Source of the DNA: Micromonospora sediminicola
Lineage (GTDB): Bacteria; Actinomycetota; Actinomycetes; Mycobacteriales; Micromonosporaceae
Direction: 5' to 3'
DNA: 64,000 nt
Assembly: GCF_900089585.1 (NCBI RefSeq)
Contig: NZ_FLRH01000003.1
Location: 1,225,001 to 1,289,000 of the forward strand
Positions 31,441 to 40,262 of the stretch are shown here, piece after piece; positions within the stretch are counted from its first letter, which is position 1, and each line of letters starts with the position of its first letter. A model generated the notes under the pieces. That model was not told where the DNA came from. It saw only the letters and a list, made by a program, of their open reading frames with translations, and searched no databases. The position numbers and the translations under genes are program-made.

Positions 31441-34140
31441 TCAGTCGCGGTGGTGCCGGCCGGTCCGCAGCGAGCGGGCGTCGTCGGCGTTGTCGTCCGA
31501 GGCGAGACCGGCGACCCAGTCGACGTACTCGTCGTCGGTCGTGGCGTCCGGCTCGACCGTCCGGTCGGCCGGCTCCGGCTCGCCCTTGGCCCGGTTGCGC
31601 CGGAACAGGCCCCGCCGGGCCCTGGTCTTCCCGCCGACCGCGTCGGCGTCCTCCGGACCGGCGTGCCGCCCCCGCTCCCCGGTCGGGTCCGGCTCGGCGC
31701 CGTCCGGACCGGGACCGGCCTGCGCCGGCACGGTCGTCTCGGCGGCGGCGGTCCGGGGCGGCTCCGGAGCGGTCGGGCCGGCGGGCTTGGCGTTGGTGGC
31801 CAGCGCGTCCCAGCCGGTGCTCCGGCCCGGCTCGGGCAGTCCCTGGTGCCGGGGGCGGGGGGCCGGCTCGGCGCGGGCGGCCCGATCGTCGCCGTCCCGG
31901 CCGATGGCCGGCCCGCTCGGCCCGGTCGCGCTGTCCGGACGCGGCGGCCGGCTGGCGATCGGCCAGGCCGGCCGCACCTCGCCCGGCCGTTCGGCGACGT
32001 CCTCGAAGATGGGGAACCGGGGCCGGGGCGACGGGGGCGCGGCGGGTGGGCCGGCCGGCTCGGCGTCGTCGAAGAAGAAGCTCCGGGCGCGAGCCAGCTT
32101 CGGCTCGACCGGTGACTCGGCGGCCGGCGGGGCGATCGGCATGTCCGCGTCGCCCGGCGTCGCCGCGCCTCCCGGCTTCTCCGTGGCGGCCGGCGCCGGG
32201 TCGGCCGGCGTTCCCGTGGCGGCTGGCGCCGAGGCGGTCGGTGCCGGGTCGGTCGGTGTCGGGCCGGGCGGTGTCGGGTCGGCGGTGTCGCGCGGGGCGG
32301 AGGCGGTGGCCGCGGCGATCGGGCCCGCCGGCGGGACGTCCCCGGCCGGTGGCGTGGTGGCGGACACCGGCGCGGCGTCGCTCCGGCTGGTCCGGGCGGC
32401 GCGCGTGCGGCGCGACCGGGTGGGCCGGCCGGTGCCCTCGTCACCCGGTACGGCAGCGTCCACCGCCGGTACGGCGGCGTCGCGCGTCGGGCTCCGCGTC
32501 GCGTCGGGCACCGTGACCGGCTCGGGCGTATCGCTCCCGGCGACGGGGCTGTCTCCGGTCGGCGTCCGGTCGTCGGTGGACCGCTCGGCCGCCCGGCCGC
32601 GTCGCGCCCGCGCGCCGCGTGCCGGGGCGGAGGGCGTCTCGGCCGGGCGGGGGGCGGACGCCGCCGGGTCGGTCCGCGGCTCGGGTTCCGGCCCGACGGC
32701 CCCGGTGGTCGAGGCGGTAGCCCCGCCGGTGGCCGCCGGCGCGTCGGCGGCCGCGCTGCCGGCGGTCGCGGTCCCCGCGACCGCCGGGGCCGGCTCGGTG
32801 ACCGGCACCGGCTCGGTGAGCGGGGCCGGCTTGGTGAGCGGGGACGGCGCGGTGAGCGGGGACGGCGCGGCGGCGGCATCGGTCCGGGGACGCGGTGGGG
32901 TGTGGTCCGGGTCCGGCCCGGCCGACGGCTGCGGCCCGGGCCGGCCGGCGGCCAGCACGTCGATGGCCGAGGTCCGCCGGCCCGGGGACAACAGGCCGGA
33001 CACCGCGCGGGTGCGGGCGTGGTCCTCGTCGTCCGGCTGGCCCGGCGCGGTGGGCGGCCCGGGAACGGTGGGCTGTTCCGGGGCGACGTGCCGAGGGCCG
33101 GGGGACGCGCCGGCGGCGCCGCCGGTCTCCGGCCAGTCCCAGTGCGCGGGTGCGGGCCCGCCGGGCGCGGCCGGGGACGCCGCCGCGCCGGTGGCCGCGA
33201 CCGTGGTGCCGGTGGCCGGCGCGGCGCCGGTCGCCGTGGGCGGCAGCGGCGCCAGGATGTCGGTCGGTTCCACGGCGTCGCCGGCCGCGCCGATCGGCCG
33301 GGGAAGCACCGTGGTGGCGGTCGAGCCGAGCGCTCCGGCGACAACCGCGATCAGCGCGCCGTAGTAGGGCGCGAGCTGGTAGCGGTCGGTCGCGGTGCCG
33401 GGGCCGGCGGTCAGGTAGGCGAAGGCGACCAGCACCGGGCCGGCCGCCCCGGCCGCGCCGCCGACCAGCGGCGGGTGCCCGGCCCGGCGGGCCCGCACGC
33501 CGACCGCGCCGCCCGCGAGCAGGGCCAGCACCGGTAGCAGCAGCATGGCCAGCCGCTGCGCCGCGGCCGGGTCCAGCCAGGACGGTTCGAGGACCCCCAG
33601 CCGTACGGTGGCCAGCGGGCGGTTGGCGACGATCGTCGGCGCGACGGAGAGCAGGGCGAGCAGCCAGACGATCCCGGCGGTGCCCGCGACGCCCCAGCCG
33701 AACGGCGGCTTGAGCAGCACGGTGATGGCCGCGCCCGCGCCCACCACCGCGCCGAGGGCGGCGCAGATGCCGGCGGCCCACACCGGGTCGACCGAGCCGC
33801 CCAGTTCGGCGGCGCGGGCCGGCTGCATGCAGAGCGGGGCGACCACGATCGCGCCCAGCGCGCTGACGCCGGCGATGGAGAGCAGCTCGGTGGTGCCGGC
33901 GGGGACCTCGTCCCGGCGGGCGAAGCGCTCGGTGAGGACGGCCCCGGCGACCGTGGCGACCGCGGCGAACCAGCCGACCCAGGCGAGCTGGGCGGGCCAC
34001 CGGTTGACCGAGGCATCGACGAACGCGCCGTCGAGACGGACGACGCCGAAGCCGTACGCGATGCCGAGCTGGCCGGCACCGGCGAGCACACTCACCCCGA
34101 GCGCCGTGAGCAGCAGCCTGCCCCACGTCCGAAAGGCCAT
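31441..34140 (-). CDS. Large membrane protein with disordered C-terminal tail, function unknown
   Basis: An 899-residue protein. Roughly the first 275 residues contain about eight hydrophobic segments, for example [77 protein letters not shown] and [20 protein letters not shown]. From about residue 300 on it is a 600-residue Pro/Ala/Thr/Gly-rich region with charged patches ([27 protein letters not shown]), ending [10 protein letters not shown]. No catalytic motif was found. ATG 34140 begins the first membrane segment; a GTG 9 bases upstream is possible, and no clear Shine-Dalgarno is seen. It lies 75 bases downstream of the cupin gene on the same strand and may extend that operon. Confidence 0.8.
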   Translation of the reverse strand: MAFRTWGRLLLTALGVSVLAGAGQLGIAYGFGVVRLDGAFVDASVNRWPAQLAWVGWFAAVATVAGAVLTERFARRDEVPAGTTELLSIAGVSALGAIVVAPLCMQPARAAELGGSVDPVWAAGICAALGAVVGAGAAITVLLKPPFGWGVAGTAGIVWLLALLSVAPTIVANRPLATVRLGVLEPSWLDPAAAQRLAMLLLPVLALLAGGAVGVRARRAGHPPLVGGAAGAAGPVLVAFAYLTAGPGTATDRYQLAPYYGALIAVVAGALGSTATTVLPRPIGAAGDAVEPTDILAPLPPTATGAAPATGTTVAATGAAASPAAPGGPAPAHWDWPETGGAAGASPGPRHVAPEQPTVPGPPTAPGQPDDEDHARTRAVSGLLSPGRRTSAIDVLAAGRPGPQPSAGPDPDHTPPRPRTDAAAAPSPLTAPSPLTKPAPLTEPVPVTEPAPAVAGTATAGSAAADAPAATGGATASTTGAVGPEPEPRTDPAASAPRPAETPSAPARGARARRGRAAERSTDDRTPTGDSPVAGSDTPEPVTVPDATRSPTRDAAVPAVDAAVPGDEGTGRPTRSRRTRAARTSRSDAAPVSATTPPAGDVPPAGPIAAATASAPRDTADPTPPGPTPTDPAPTASAPAATGTPADPAPAATEKPGGAATPGDADMPIAPPAAESPVEPKLARARSFFFDDAEPAGPPAAPPSPRPRFPIFEDVAERPGEVRPAWPIASRPPRPDSATGPSGPAIGRDGDDRAARAEPAPRPRHQGLPEPGRSTGWDALATNAKPAGPTAPEPPRTAAAETTVPAQAGPGPDGAEPDPTGERGRHAGPEDADAVGGKTRARRGLFRRNRAKGEPEPADRTVEPDATTDDEYVDWVAGLASDDNADDARSLRTGRHHRD

Positions 34141-34215
34141 GTCGGGCACGTTACGGCCCGGTGGGGTGGTTCGCCACCTTGCCACCGCGCGGCGCGGCGA
34201 ACCCCGCCGGCGTGG

Positions 34216-34524
34216 CTACGTCAACTCGACCAGACGGGCGAGGTAGGTGGTGTCACCGACGTTGGTCAGCATGTGCACCGCGCCCGGGTCGCGGTAGACC
34301 ACCCCGCCGGTGGGCTCGTCGGCGTCGATCGTGACGCCGTCGATCGTCTGCACCACGTTCTTCGCGCCCTGGACCGCCACCACCAGGTACGGGTGGTCGT
34401 GCCGATGCAGCGGCTGCCGCTCGCCCGGCTCCAGCCGGATGTGCCAGACGCGTACCCGGTCGTTCTCGAAGACGATCTCCTGGCCCACCGGGCCGAGTTC
34501 GGGTTCGGCGGAGAGGTCGGTCAT
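34216..34524 (-). CDS. Small cupin-domain protein
   Basis: A 102-residue single-domain cupin. The first metal-binding motif is visible as RQPLHRHDHPYLVVAVQG, with the paired histidines, and the second motif region as GVVYRDPGAVHMLTNVGDT with a histidine. It starts TDLSAEPELGPVGQEIVFEN. Cupins of this size may be dioxygenases, isomerases or binding proteins; the substrate is unknown. ATG 34524 overlaps the stop of the upstream LLM oxidoreductase by 4 bases, so the two are translationally coupled and probably act in one process. Confidence 0.85.
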   Translation of the reverse strand: MTDLSAEPELGPVGQEIVFENDRVRVWHIRLEPGERQPLHRHDHPYLVVAVQGAKNVVQTIDGVTIDADEPTGGVVYRDPGAVHMLTNVGDTTYLARLVELT

Positions 34525-35477
34525 CGTGGTCCGTCCAGTTGGGGGAGCACCTCGGCGGCGATCAGCTCCACGTGGTCGAGGTCGTCGAAGTCGATCAGCC
34601 GCAGGTGGACCCGGGTGGTCCCGACCGCGGCGAACTCGCCGAGCCGGTCGACGAGCTGGGCCGGGGAGCCGACCACCGGGTCCTCCGGCGGGAGCGCGCT
34701 GGTGACGTGCAGCGGCGCGGCCCGGCGCCGTGCCTCGGCGTCGGTGCGTCCGATCGCCACCACGACGCCGGCGGAGAGCGTCAGCGGCGCGCGGCCGGAG
34801 GCGTCACGGCCGGTGCGGTCGCACGCCTCGCGGACCCGCTCGTACGCGGCGGCCGTCTCGGCGACGCTCTTGAACGGCATGTTGAACTCGTCGGCGTACC
34901 GGGCGGCCAGCTCGGGGGTGCGCTTCGGGCCGCGGCCGCCCACGATCACCGGCGGGCCGGGCTGCTGCACCGGCTTGGGCAGCGCGGGCGCGTCGGCCAG
35001 CCGGTAGTGCTCGCCGGTGAAGCTGTACGTCTCGCCGAGCGGGGTGCGCCACAGCCCGGTGACGATCTCCAACTGCTCGGCCAGGCGGTCGAACCGCTCG
35101 TTGACCGGCGGGAACGGGATGCCGTAGGCGGTGTGCTCGCGCTCGAACCAGCCGGCGCCGATGCCCAGCTCGACCCGGCCGCCGCTCATCCGGTCGACCT
35201 GGGCGACCATGACGGCCAGCGGTCCGGGCAGGCGGAAGGTCGCCGAGGTGACCAGCGTGCCGAGCCGGATCCGGGAGGTCTCCCGGGCCAGCGCGGCGAG
35301 CGTGAGCCAGGCGTCGGTGGGGCCGGGCAGCGCCGGCTCGTCTCCCATGGCCCGGTAGTGGTCGGCCCGGAAGAAGCCCTCGAAGCCGGTCTCCTCGACC
35401 AGGCGGGCGAACCGGAGCTGGTCGTCGTAGTCCGCTCCGCGGTGGGGTTCGGTGAAGACCGAGACCCGCATGGTCAC
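34521..35477 (-). CDS. LLM-class (F420-dependent) oxidoreductase
   Basis: A 318-residue luciferase-like TIM-barrel oxidoreductase, probably using F420 or FMN. Characteristic segments are RFARLVEETGFEGFFRADHY, RIRLGTLVTSATFRLPGPLA, VAQVDRMSGGRVELGIGAGW and REHTAYGIPFPPVNERFDRL, followed by PPVIVGGRGPKRTPELAARY. The GTG start at 35477 overlaps the stop of the ABC ATPase gene as GTGA; ATG 35471 two codons in is an alternative. It is coupled to a transporter ATPase upstream and a cupin downstream, so its substrate is probably an imported compound. F420 or FMN use cannot be settled by eye. Confidence 0.88.
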   Translation of the reverse strand: MTMRVSVFTEPHRGADYDDQLRFARLVEETGFEGFFRADHYRAMGDEPALPGPTDAWLTLAALARETSRIRLGTLVTSATFRLPGPLAVMVAQVDRMSGGRVELGIGAGWFEREHTAYGIPFPPVNERFDRLAEQLEIVTGLWRTPLGETYSFTGEHYRLADAPALPKPVQQPGPPVIVGGRGPKRTPELAARYADEFNMPFKSVAETAAAYERVREACDRTGRDASGRAPLTLSAGVVVAIGRTDAEARRRAAPLHVTSALPPEDPVVGSPAQLVDRLGEFAAVGTTRVHLRLIDFDDLDHVELIAAEVLPQLDGPR

Positions 35478-36319
35478 CGTCCTCCCGCCGCCGCGGCCCG
35501 CGGCGGCGTCTCGGTCGACGCGGCCGGCGAGTCCGCCGGGCCGGCCGACGCGGGTACGCCCGGGGCGTCCCGCTCCATCAGCAGTTCGTGCAGCTCGGCG
35601 CTGATCCGCGCGACGTCGGCCAGGTGCGCGTGCCGGCCCAGGGTGCGGGGCCGGGGCACGGTCACCTCGACCACCTCGCGGATCCGGCCGGGGCGGGGGC
35701 TGAGCACGACCACGCGATCGGCCAGCAGCACCGCCTCGTCGATCGAGTGGGTGACGAAGACGATGGTGGCCTTCGTGTCCATGTGCACCCGCTGCAGCTC
35801 CCCGGAGAGCTCCTCCCGGGTCAGCGCGTCGAGCGCGGAGAACGGCTCGTCCATCAGCATCACCCGGGGTGAGCCGATCAGCGACCGGCAGAGCGAGACG
35901 CGCTGCTGCATGCCGCCGGACAGCTCGTGCGGCAGGCGCTTCTCGAAGCCGCCCAGCCCGGCCATCTCCAGCAGCTCGCGGGCCCGGTCGCGGTGCTTGG
36001 CCCGGCTCCAGCCGAAGATCTCCACCGGCAGCAGGACGTTGTCGAGCACCGTGCGCCAGGGCAGCAGGGCCGGCCGCTGGAACAGCATGGCCACGTCCCG
36101 CCGCGGCTTCGTGATCGGCGTGCCGGCGACGGTGATCTCGCCGGCGGTGACCGGCAGCAGACCGGCGATCATGCGCAGCAGCGTGGACTTGCCGCAGCCG
36201 GACCGGCCCAGCACGGCGACGAACTCACCCTCGGCGACGTCGAGGTCGATGCCGCGCAGTGCCTCCACCCGCCCCGAACGGCCGTCGAAGGTGCGGGACA
36301 CCCCGGACAGTCGGATCAT
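35474..36319 (-). CDS. ABC transporter ATP-binding protein, nitrate/sulfonate/taurine type
   Basis: A 281-residue ABC ATPase resembling SsuB/TauB/ThiZ. Motifs: Walker A GRSGCGKST, Q-loop LFQRPALLPWRTVLDNV, signature LSGGMQQRVSLCRSL, Walker B VMLMDEPFSALD and switch histidine in VFVTHSIDEAVLLADRV. A C-terminal 40-residue Pro/Ala/Ser-rich tail follows. ATG 36319 (MIRLSGVSRTF) is preferred over an upstream GTG/ATG that would add 36 unconserved residues. It pairs with the binding protein and permease coded divergently at 36607-38580. The stop overlaps the LLM gene by 4 bases. Confidence 0.9.
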   Translation of the reverse strand: MIRLSGVSRTFDGRSGRVEALRGIDLDVAEGEFVAVLGRSGCGKSTLLRMIAGLLPVTAGEITVAGTPITKPRRDVAMLFQRPALLPWRTVLDNVLLPVEIFGWSRAKHRDRARELLEMAGLGGFEKRLPHELSGGMQQRVSLCRSLIGSPRVMLMDEPFSALDALTREELSGELQRVHMDTKATIVFVTHSIDEAVLLADRVVVLSPRPGRIREVVEVTVPRPRTLGRHAHLADVARISAELHELLMERDAPGVPASAGPADSPAASTETPPRAAAAGGR

Positions 36320-36606
36320 CTCCCGCCGGCTCCCTTCCACCGTCGTCGCGAACGTGAGCCGGGTTAGCGTAGCGGGGATCGTGCTTATAGCACCGTCCGG
36401 GGTGGACGTCAGTCCGCTTTCCGTCACGCAACTTCGTTTCCTTTCCGCAACCCGGACGGTTGCGGCGCGTCATCAGCCTTCTCGTACGCTGTTGCGCGCG
36501 AAGAGTCCCCTCACGACGGTCCAGTCGGCTGCCCCTCCTGCCGACCCCGTCGGACCCACGACCCGACCGGCGAAGAAGTCCTGGTCGGAAAGGACATGGT
36601 GCACTG
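36320..36606. other. Divergent regulatory region of the transporter
   Basis: This 287-base gap separates the ATPase gene (minus) from the binding-protein gene (plus). It contains a small palindrome around TGCTTATAGCA (about 36382-36392) and a CGCAAC/GTTGCG hairpin (about 36447-36465), both possible operators. No TPP aptamer motif (CTGAGA, or CCTGAT...GGGTAA) is present. Confidence 0.5.
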
Positions 36607-37635
36607 ATGAGAAGGTTGACCCGTACGGTCGCCGCCGCGGCGCTGGCGACCGCCCTCGCCCTCGTCGGCGGCTGCAGCAGCGACTCGGACAAGTCCGAGG
36701 GCGGCGGCGGCAACGGCGCGGCGCTGGAGAAGGTGACCTACCTCACCTCGTTCGGCAACTTCGGCCGTGACTCCTACGCCTGGGTGGCGAAGGACAAGGG
36801 CTTCTTCAAGGAGGCCGGCTTCGACGTCGACATCAAGCCCGGCCAGGGCACCGGTTCCGTCATCCAGACCATCACCGGCGGTCAGGCCGACTTCGGCCCG
36901 ATCGACCTGACCGGCGGCATCCTGCAGCTCGGCAACGGCCAGGCCAAGGACTTCGTCGCGGTGGCCGCGATCCAGCAGCGCACCATGGCGGCCATCGTCA
37001 CGGTCGAGGGCAAGAACATCGCCACCCCGAAGGACCTCGAGGGCAAGAAGCTCGCCGACACCCCGACCTCCGTCGTGCGCAACCTCTTCCCGACGTACGC
37101 CCGGCTGGCCGGCATCGACGGCAGCAAGGTGACCTGGGTCAACGGTGAGGCGCAGGGCCTGATCGGCATGCTCGGCTCGGGCTCGGTGGACGGCATCGGC
37201 CAGTTCGTCGTCGGCCAGCCGACGGTCGAGGCGGTGGCCAAGAAGAAGCCGGTCGTGCTGCCTTACAGCAACGTGATGCAGGACCTCTACGGCAACGCGC
37301 TGATCACCTCCACGAAGATCGCCAAGGAGAAGCCGGAGATGGTCAAGAAGTTCACGGCCGCTCTGCTCAAGGGCCTGGAGTACTCCCTGGAGCACCCGGA
37401 GGAGGCGGGCGAGATCCTGAAGAAGAACGTGCCGGCCGCGAACCCGGGCGCGTCCGCCGCGGAGCTGCAGCTGATGGCCGCGTACGTCCGGTCGAGCAAC
37501 TCCGGCACCGCGATCGGCACGCTGGACAGCGGCCGGGTGGCCAAGAGCATCGCGCTGCTGCAGGGCGCGGGCGCGCTCAAGCAGAACCTCACCCCGGACC
37601 AGATCATCGACTTCAACCTCGCGCCGAAGGCCTGA
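36607..37635 (+). CDS. NMT1/THI5-like ABC substrate-binding lipoprotein
   Basis: A 342-residue extracytoplasmic solute-binding lipoprotein. The signal peptide ends in the lipobox LVGGC with C23 as the lipidated residue. The mature part begins after an Asp/Ser/Gly-rich linker with VTYLTSFGNFGRDSYAWVAK, then DKGFFKEAGFDVDIKPGQGT and GGQADFGPIDLTGGILQLGN, the NMT1/THI5-like pattern found in binding proteins for pyrimidine precursors, sulfonates and nitrate. ATG 36607 overlaps the stop of a 3-codon mini-ORF (ATG 36596-TGA 36607) that sits on a good AGGAC site. The permease is 102 bases downstream; the thi operon is 5 kb away. Confidence 0.9.
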   Translation: MRRLTRTVAAAALATALALVGGCSSDSDKSEGGGGNGAALEKVTYLTSFGNFGRDSYAWVAKDKGFFKEAGFDVDIKPGQGTGSVIQTITGGQADFGPIDLTGGILQLGNGQAKDFVAVAAIQQRTMAAIVTVEGKNIATPKDLEGKKLADTPTSVVRNLFPTYARLAGIDGSKVTWVNGEAQGLIGMLGSGSVDGIGQFVVGQPTVEAVAKKKPVVLPYSNVMQDLYGNALITSTKIAKEKPEMVKKFTAALLKGLEYSLEHPEEAGEILKKNVPAANPGASAAELQLMAAYVRSSNSGTAIGTLDSGRVAKSIALLQGAGALKQNLTPDQIIDFNLAPKA

Positions 37636-37653
37636 CCGGTCGGCTCGGGTCAC

Positions 37654-37694
37654 GGGGGTGCGCCCCGCCGGAACACCCGGTGGGGCGCACCCCC
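37654..37694 (+). terminator. Large hairpin between binding protein and permease
   Basis: GGGGGTGCGCCCC (37654-37666) pairs with 37682-37694, and an inner CCGG/CCGG adds four pairs across one mismatch; the loop is AACAC. Within an operon this stem can stabilise the upstream message or part-terminate, giving more binding protein than permease. Confidence 0.75.
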
Positions 37695-37737
37695 TTCGCG
37701 TGCCGGTCGTCCTGACCGGCCGAGAGAGGAGGACACG

Positions 37738-38580
37738 TTGACGCAGTTGACCGAGGCCCGGCCGGGGGCGCCGGAGGAGCCGGCCCCGACCGCGCGGCCC
37801 CGTCGCGGCCCGGCGGTACGCCCGGCGGCGGTCGGGTTGCCGGCGCTGGGGCTGGTCATCGCGGTGGCCGCCTGGTGGCTGGTCACCTCGGGGCTGCACC
37901 TGGTGCACCCGGTGGCGTTGCCGCCGCCGCAGGACGTGGCCCGCTCGCTGGCCGCCACCACCGACGTGCTGCTGCCGGCGCTGGGCATCACCACCTGGAT
38001 GACCCTCGCCGGCTTCCTGCTCTCGGCGGCCGTCGGCGTGCTGATCGGGATGGCGCTGGCCGCGTCCCGCCGGGTGGAGCGGATGTTCGCGCCGCTGCTG
38101 GTGGCGGTGAACGCGGTCCCGAAGATCGCCTTCGGTCCGCTGCTCGTGGTGGCCGTGGGTTTCGGCCAGAAACCCATCCTGACGATGGTGTTCCTGCTCT
38201 GCTTCTTCCCGATCGTGCTCTCCACCGCCACCGGGCTGACCACCACCCCGGCCGACCTGGCGGAGCTGGGCCGGTCGCTCAACGCGTCCTGGTGGCAGTC
38301 GTTCCGCAAGGTGCGTTTCCCGGCCGCCCTGCCGCAGATCTTCGTCGGCCTCAAGGTGGCCATGCCGCTGGCCGCGATCGGCGCGGTGATCGGGGAGTTC
38401 TACTCGGACCGGCCCGGCCTGGGCTACCAGATCCTGCAGTACAACGGCGTCGGCGACACCGCGACCGCCTGGGCGGCCATCGTGCTGGTGGCGCTGATGA
38501 GCATCGTGCTCTACGCGGTGCTGAGCCTGATCGAGCGCCTCGCCCTGCCCTGGGTCCGGGCCACCACCTCCGCCCGCTGA
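37738..38580 (+). CDS. ABC transporter permease, SsuC/ThiX type
   Basis: A 280-residue inner-membrane permease with about six membrane segments (LPALGLVIAVAAWWLVTSG first). The cytoplasmic EAA loop is seen as DLAELGRSLNASWWQSFRKV followed by RFPAALPQIFVGLK, and the last segments end in AAIVLVALMSIVLYAVLSLI. Start TTG 37738 is decided by AGGAGG (37727-37732) 5 bases upstream; no ATG or GTG fits. With the lipoprotein and the divergent ATPase it completes a one-substrate importer. Confidence 0.92.
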   Translation: MTQLTEARPGAPEEPAPTARPRRGPAVRPAAVGLPALGLVIAVAAWWLVTSGLHLVHPVALPPPQDVARSLAATTDVLLPALGITTWMTLAGFLLSAAVGVLIGMALAASRRVERMFAPLLVAVNAVPKIAFGPLLVVAVGFGQKPILTMVFLLCFFPIVLSTATGLTTTPADLAELGRSLNASWWQSFRKVRFPAALPQIFVGLKVAMPLAAIGAVIGEFYSDRPGLGYQILQYNGVGDTATAWAAIVLVALMSIVLYAVLSLIERLALPWVRATTSAR

Positions 38581-38596
38581 CCCACCCCGAGGGGAG

Positions 38597-38620
38597 GTGG
38601 GCCCCGGCGCCGGGGCCCAC
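38597..38620. terminator. Palindromic terminator between convergent genes
   Basis: A 24-base perfect palindrome (GTGGGCCCCGGC and its complement) lies between the permease stop and the stop of the convergent lipoprotein gene. It can form a hairpin with a short loop in either transcript. Confidence 0.65.
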
Positions 38621-38633
38621 ACCCCCACGGTGA

Positions 38634-39815
38634 CTACCCGGCGAGCCGCCAGCGACCACCACGAGCGACAAGCGTCGTCAACGCCTGCGGCATCAGCCCG
38701 GAGTGGTTGTCCGGGGTCATCCGGATCGGCCCGGAGAGGCCGTCGAGCTGTGCGGTCTCCAGGACGTCGCGCAGCGCGTCCCGGTTCACCTCGCCCGGCT
38801 TCCCGCCGGCGCGCTGCTCGGCGTCGGCGATGAGCTGCACCGCGTCCGCGGCGAACGAGGAGAAGCCGTTGTAGCCACCGAACCGGGCGGTGTAGTCCTG
38901 GAACCACTGCCGGCGGGCGGCCTTGGCCGGGGTGGTGGCGATGACGTCGTCGATCACCATCGTCTGGGTGAAGATGAGCGTGGCCTGCTCGGTGGAGCGG
39001 GCCGACGGGCCCAGGAACAGGTCACCGGCGGCCGAGGCGTCGAAGAAGAACGAGCCGCCGAACTTGCTCTGCCGGGCGGTGGTGGCGGCCAGCGTCGCCT
39101 GCTCCGGCGTGGTCCAGAGGACCAGGGCCTGCGGCTTCTTGGCGATCAGGTCGCTGATCTGGGTGCTCACCTCGGTGTCGGTGGTGCGCACCGACTCGGC
39201 GCCGACGAGCCGTACCGAGGTCTTGCCGAACTCGCGCCGCAGCGCGGTCAGCCCCTCCTGGCCGTAGCCGTCGGCGCTGTGCAGCACGGCCACCTTGCGG
39301 ATCTGACGCCGGCTCAGTTCGGTGGTGAGCGCCGCCGCGCTGTCGGCCGCATTCGGCGCGAGCTTGAAGACGTATCGGCGCTGGCCGACCGGCTCGGTGA
39401 CCGCGCCGGCGGAGGCGAGCGCGATGGTGGGAATGCGCTTGTCGCCGATCGTGCGGGCGGCGCCGACGGCGCATTCGTTGCAACTGCCCATGATGACGGC
39501 GCTCACCTGTGCGTCACCACTGAAATCGTTGATGTTCCGCAAGGACTCGGCCGCGTCGGAGCGGTTGTCCTTCACCCTCAGCTTGATCTGCCGGCCACCC
39601 AGCGCGCCCGAGGCGTTCAACTGGTCGACCTTCAGTTCCAGAGCCCTTTGGTAGACCTTGCCGATCGGCGCGGAAGCGCCGGAGAGTTCGAGGTCGGCGG
39701 CGATCACGATCGGGCTGGTGTCCTGCGGTTCCCCGCCGATCCCACAGCCGGTGAGCGTGGTGGCCAGCACGGCCGATGCGAGCACCGCGATGCGCGCGGA
39801 GCGGATGGGGCTCAA
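38634..39815 (-). CDS. Branched-chain amino acid-type ABC binding lipoprotein
   Basis: A 393-residue LivJ/LivK-like (periplasmic-binding family 6) lipoprotein. The lipobox is LTGC with C24. It continues with IVIAADLELSGASAPIGKVY, DNRSDAAESLRNINDFSGDA, VIMGSCNECAVGAARTIGD, AVLHSADGYGQEGLTALRRE and FGGYNGFSSFAADAVQLIAD. No permease or ATPase for it is adjacent, so it may be a receptor rather than a transporter part. The start is TTG 39815, decided by GGAGG (39822-39826) with a 6-base spacer. It is divergent from the cvnABCD conservon, whose sensor could receive its ligand signal; that is inference. Confidence 0.9.
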   Translation of the reverse strand: MSPIRSARIAVLASAVLATTLTGCGIGGEPQDTSPIVIAADLELSGASAPIGKVYQRALELKVDQLNASGALGGRQIKLRVKDNRSDAAESLRNINDFSGDAQVSAVIMGSCNECAVGAARTIGDKRIPTIALASAGAVTEPVGQRRYVFKLAPNAADSAAALTTELSRRQIRKVAVLHSADGYGQEGLTALRREFGKTSVRLVGAESVRTTDTEVSTQISDLIAKKPQALVLWTTPEQATLAATTARQSKFGGSFFFDASAAGDLFLGPSARSTEQATLIFTQTMVIDDVIATTPAKAARRQWFQDYTARFGGYNGFSSFAADAVQLIADAEQRAGGKPGEVNRDALRDVLETAQLDGLSGPIRMTPDNHSGLMPQALTTLVARGGRWRLAG

Positions 39816-40262
39816 CTCAGTCCTCCAGGTGCGGCGCGGGTCGACGCCCGATCACCGCCGCTCGTCCGTCCTCAGTGGAGGAACGGGATTGGTGTGCCGT
39901 ACGGTGTGCGCGAAGCCTGCAAAACCTTGCCAATGCCGGGCCCTGTGGTCAAGCGCGGACGCCGGAAGCCGTTTCGGGACGCTCATCCCACATGCTGGGG
40001 ACACGAAACGTTAACCGACAATTACTGCCCAGATGCGCGTGACCACTCTGGAGTGACATCCCCTGTTCAGGGGGTTGGAGAAAAGAAGGTATTAGGTGAT
40101 CGGATCTCGGGTTGAGTCGACCCCGACCGTTTCCTGCCTCACTGCGGCTTCCCAAACAGGATCTCGTCTGATGAAATCGCGGCCGTGCCGCGCGTGGCGC
40201 TGGCCGCTGCACCAGGCACGGGTCAGCGGGTCGCGCGTGGAAGAAACGACGGAGGCGATGTC
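39816..40262. other. 447-bp divergent control region of lipoprotein and cvnA
   Basis: No gene is seen here. A tight palindrome, CCCCTG-TT-CAGGGG (40060-40073), stands out and could be an operator. A run of AAAAGAAGGTATTAGG follows. No convincing -35/-10 pair could be assigned on either strand. The cvnA Shine-Dalgarno GGAGG lies near the right end. Confidence 0.5.

Noticed and set aside
36320..36606. Second TPP riboswitch before the NMT1/THI5-like lipoprotein
   Set aside because: No CTGAGA thi-box or ACCTGATC..GGGTAATGC core was found on either strand.
36460..36606. N-terminal extension of the NMT1/THI5-like lipoprotein
   Set aside because: It would place 49 residues before the signal peptide and hide the lipobox.
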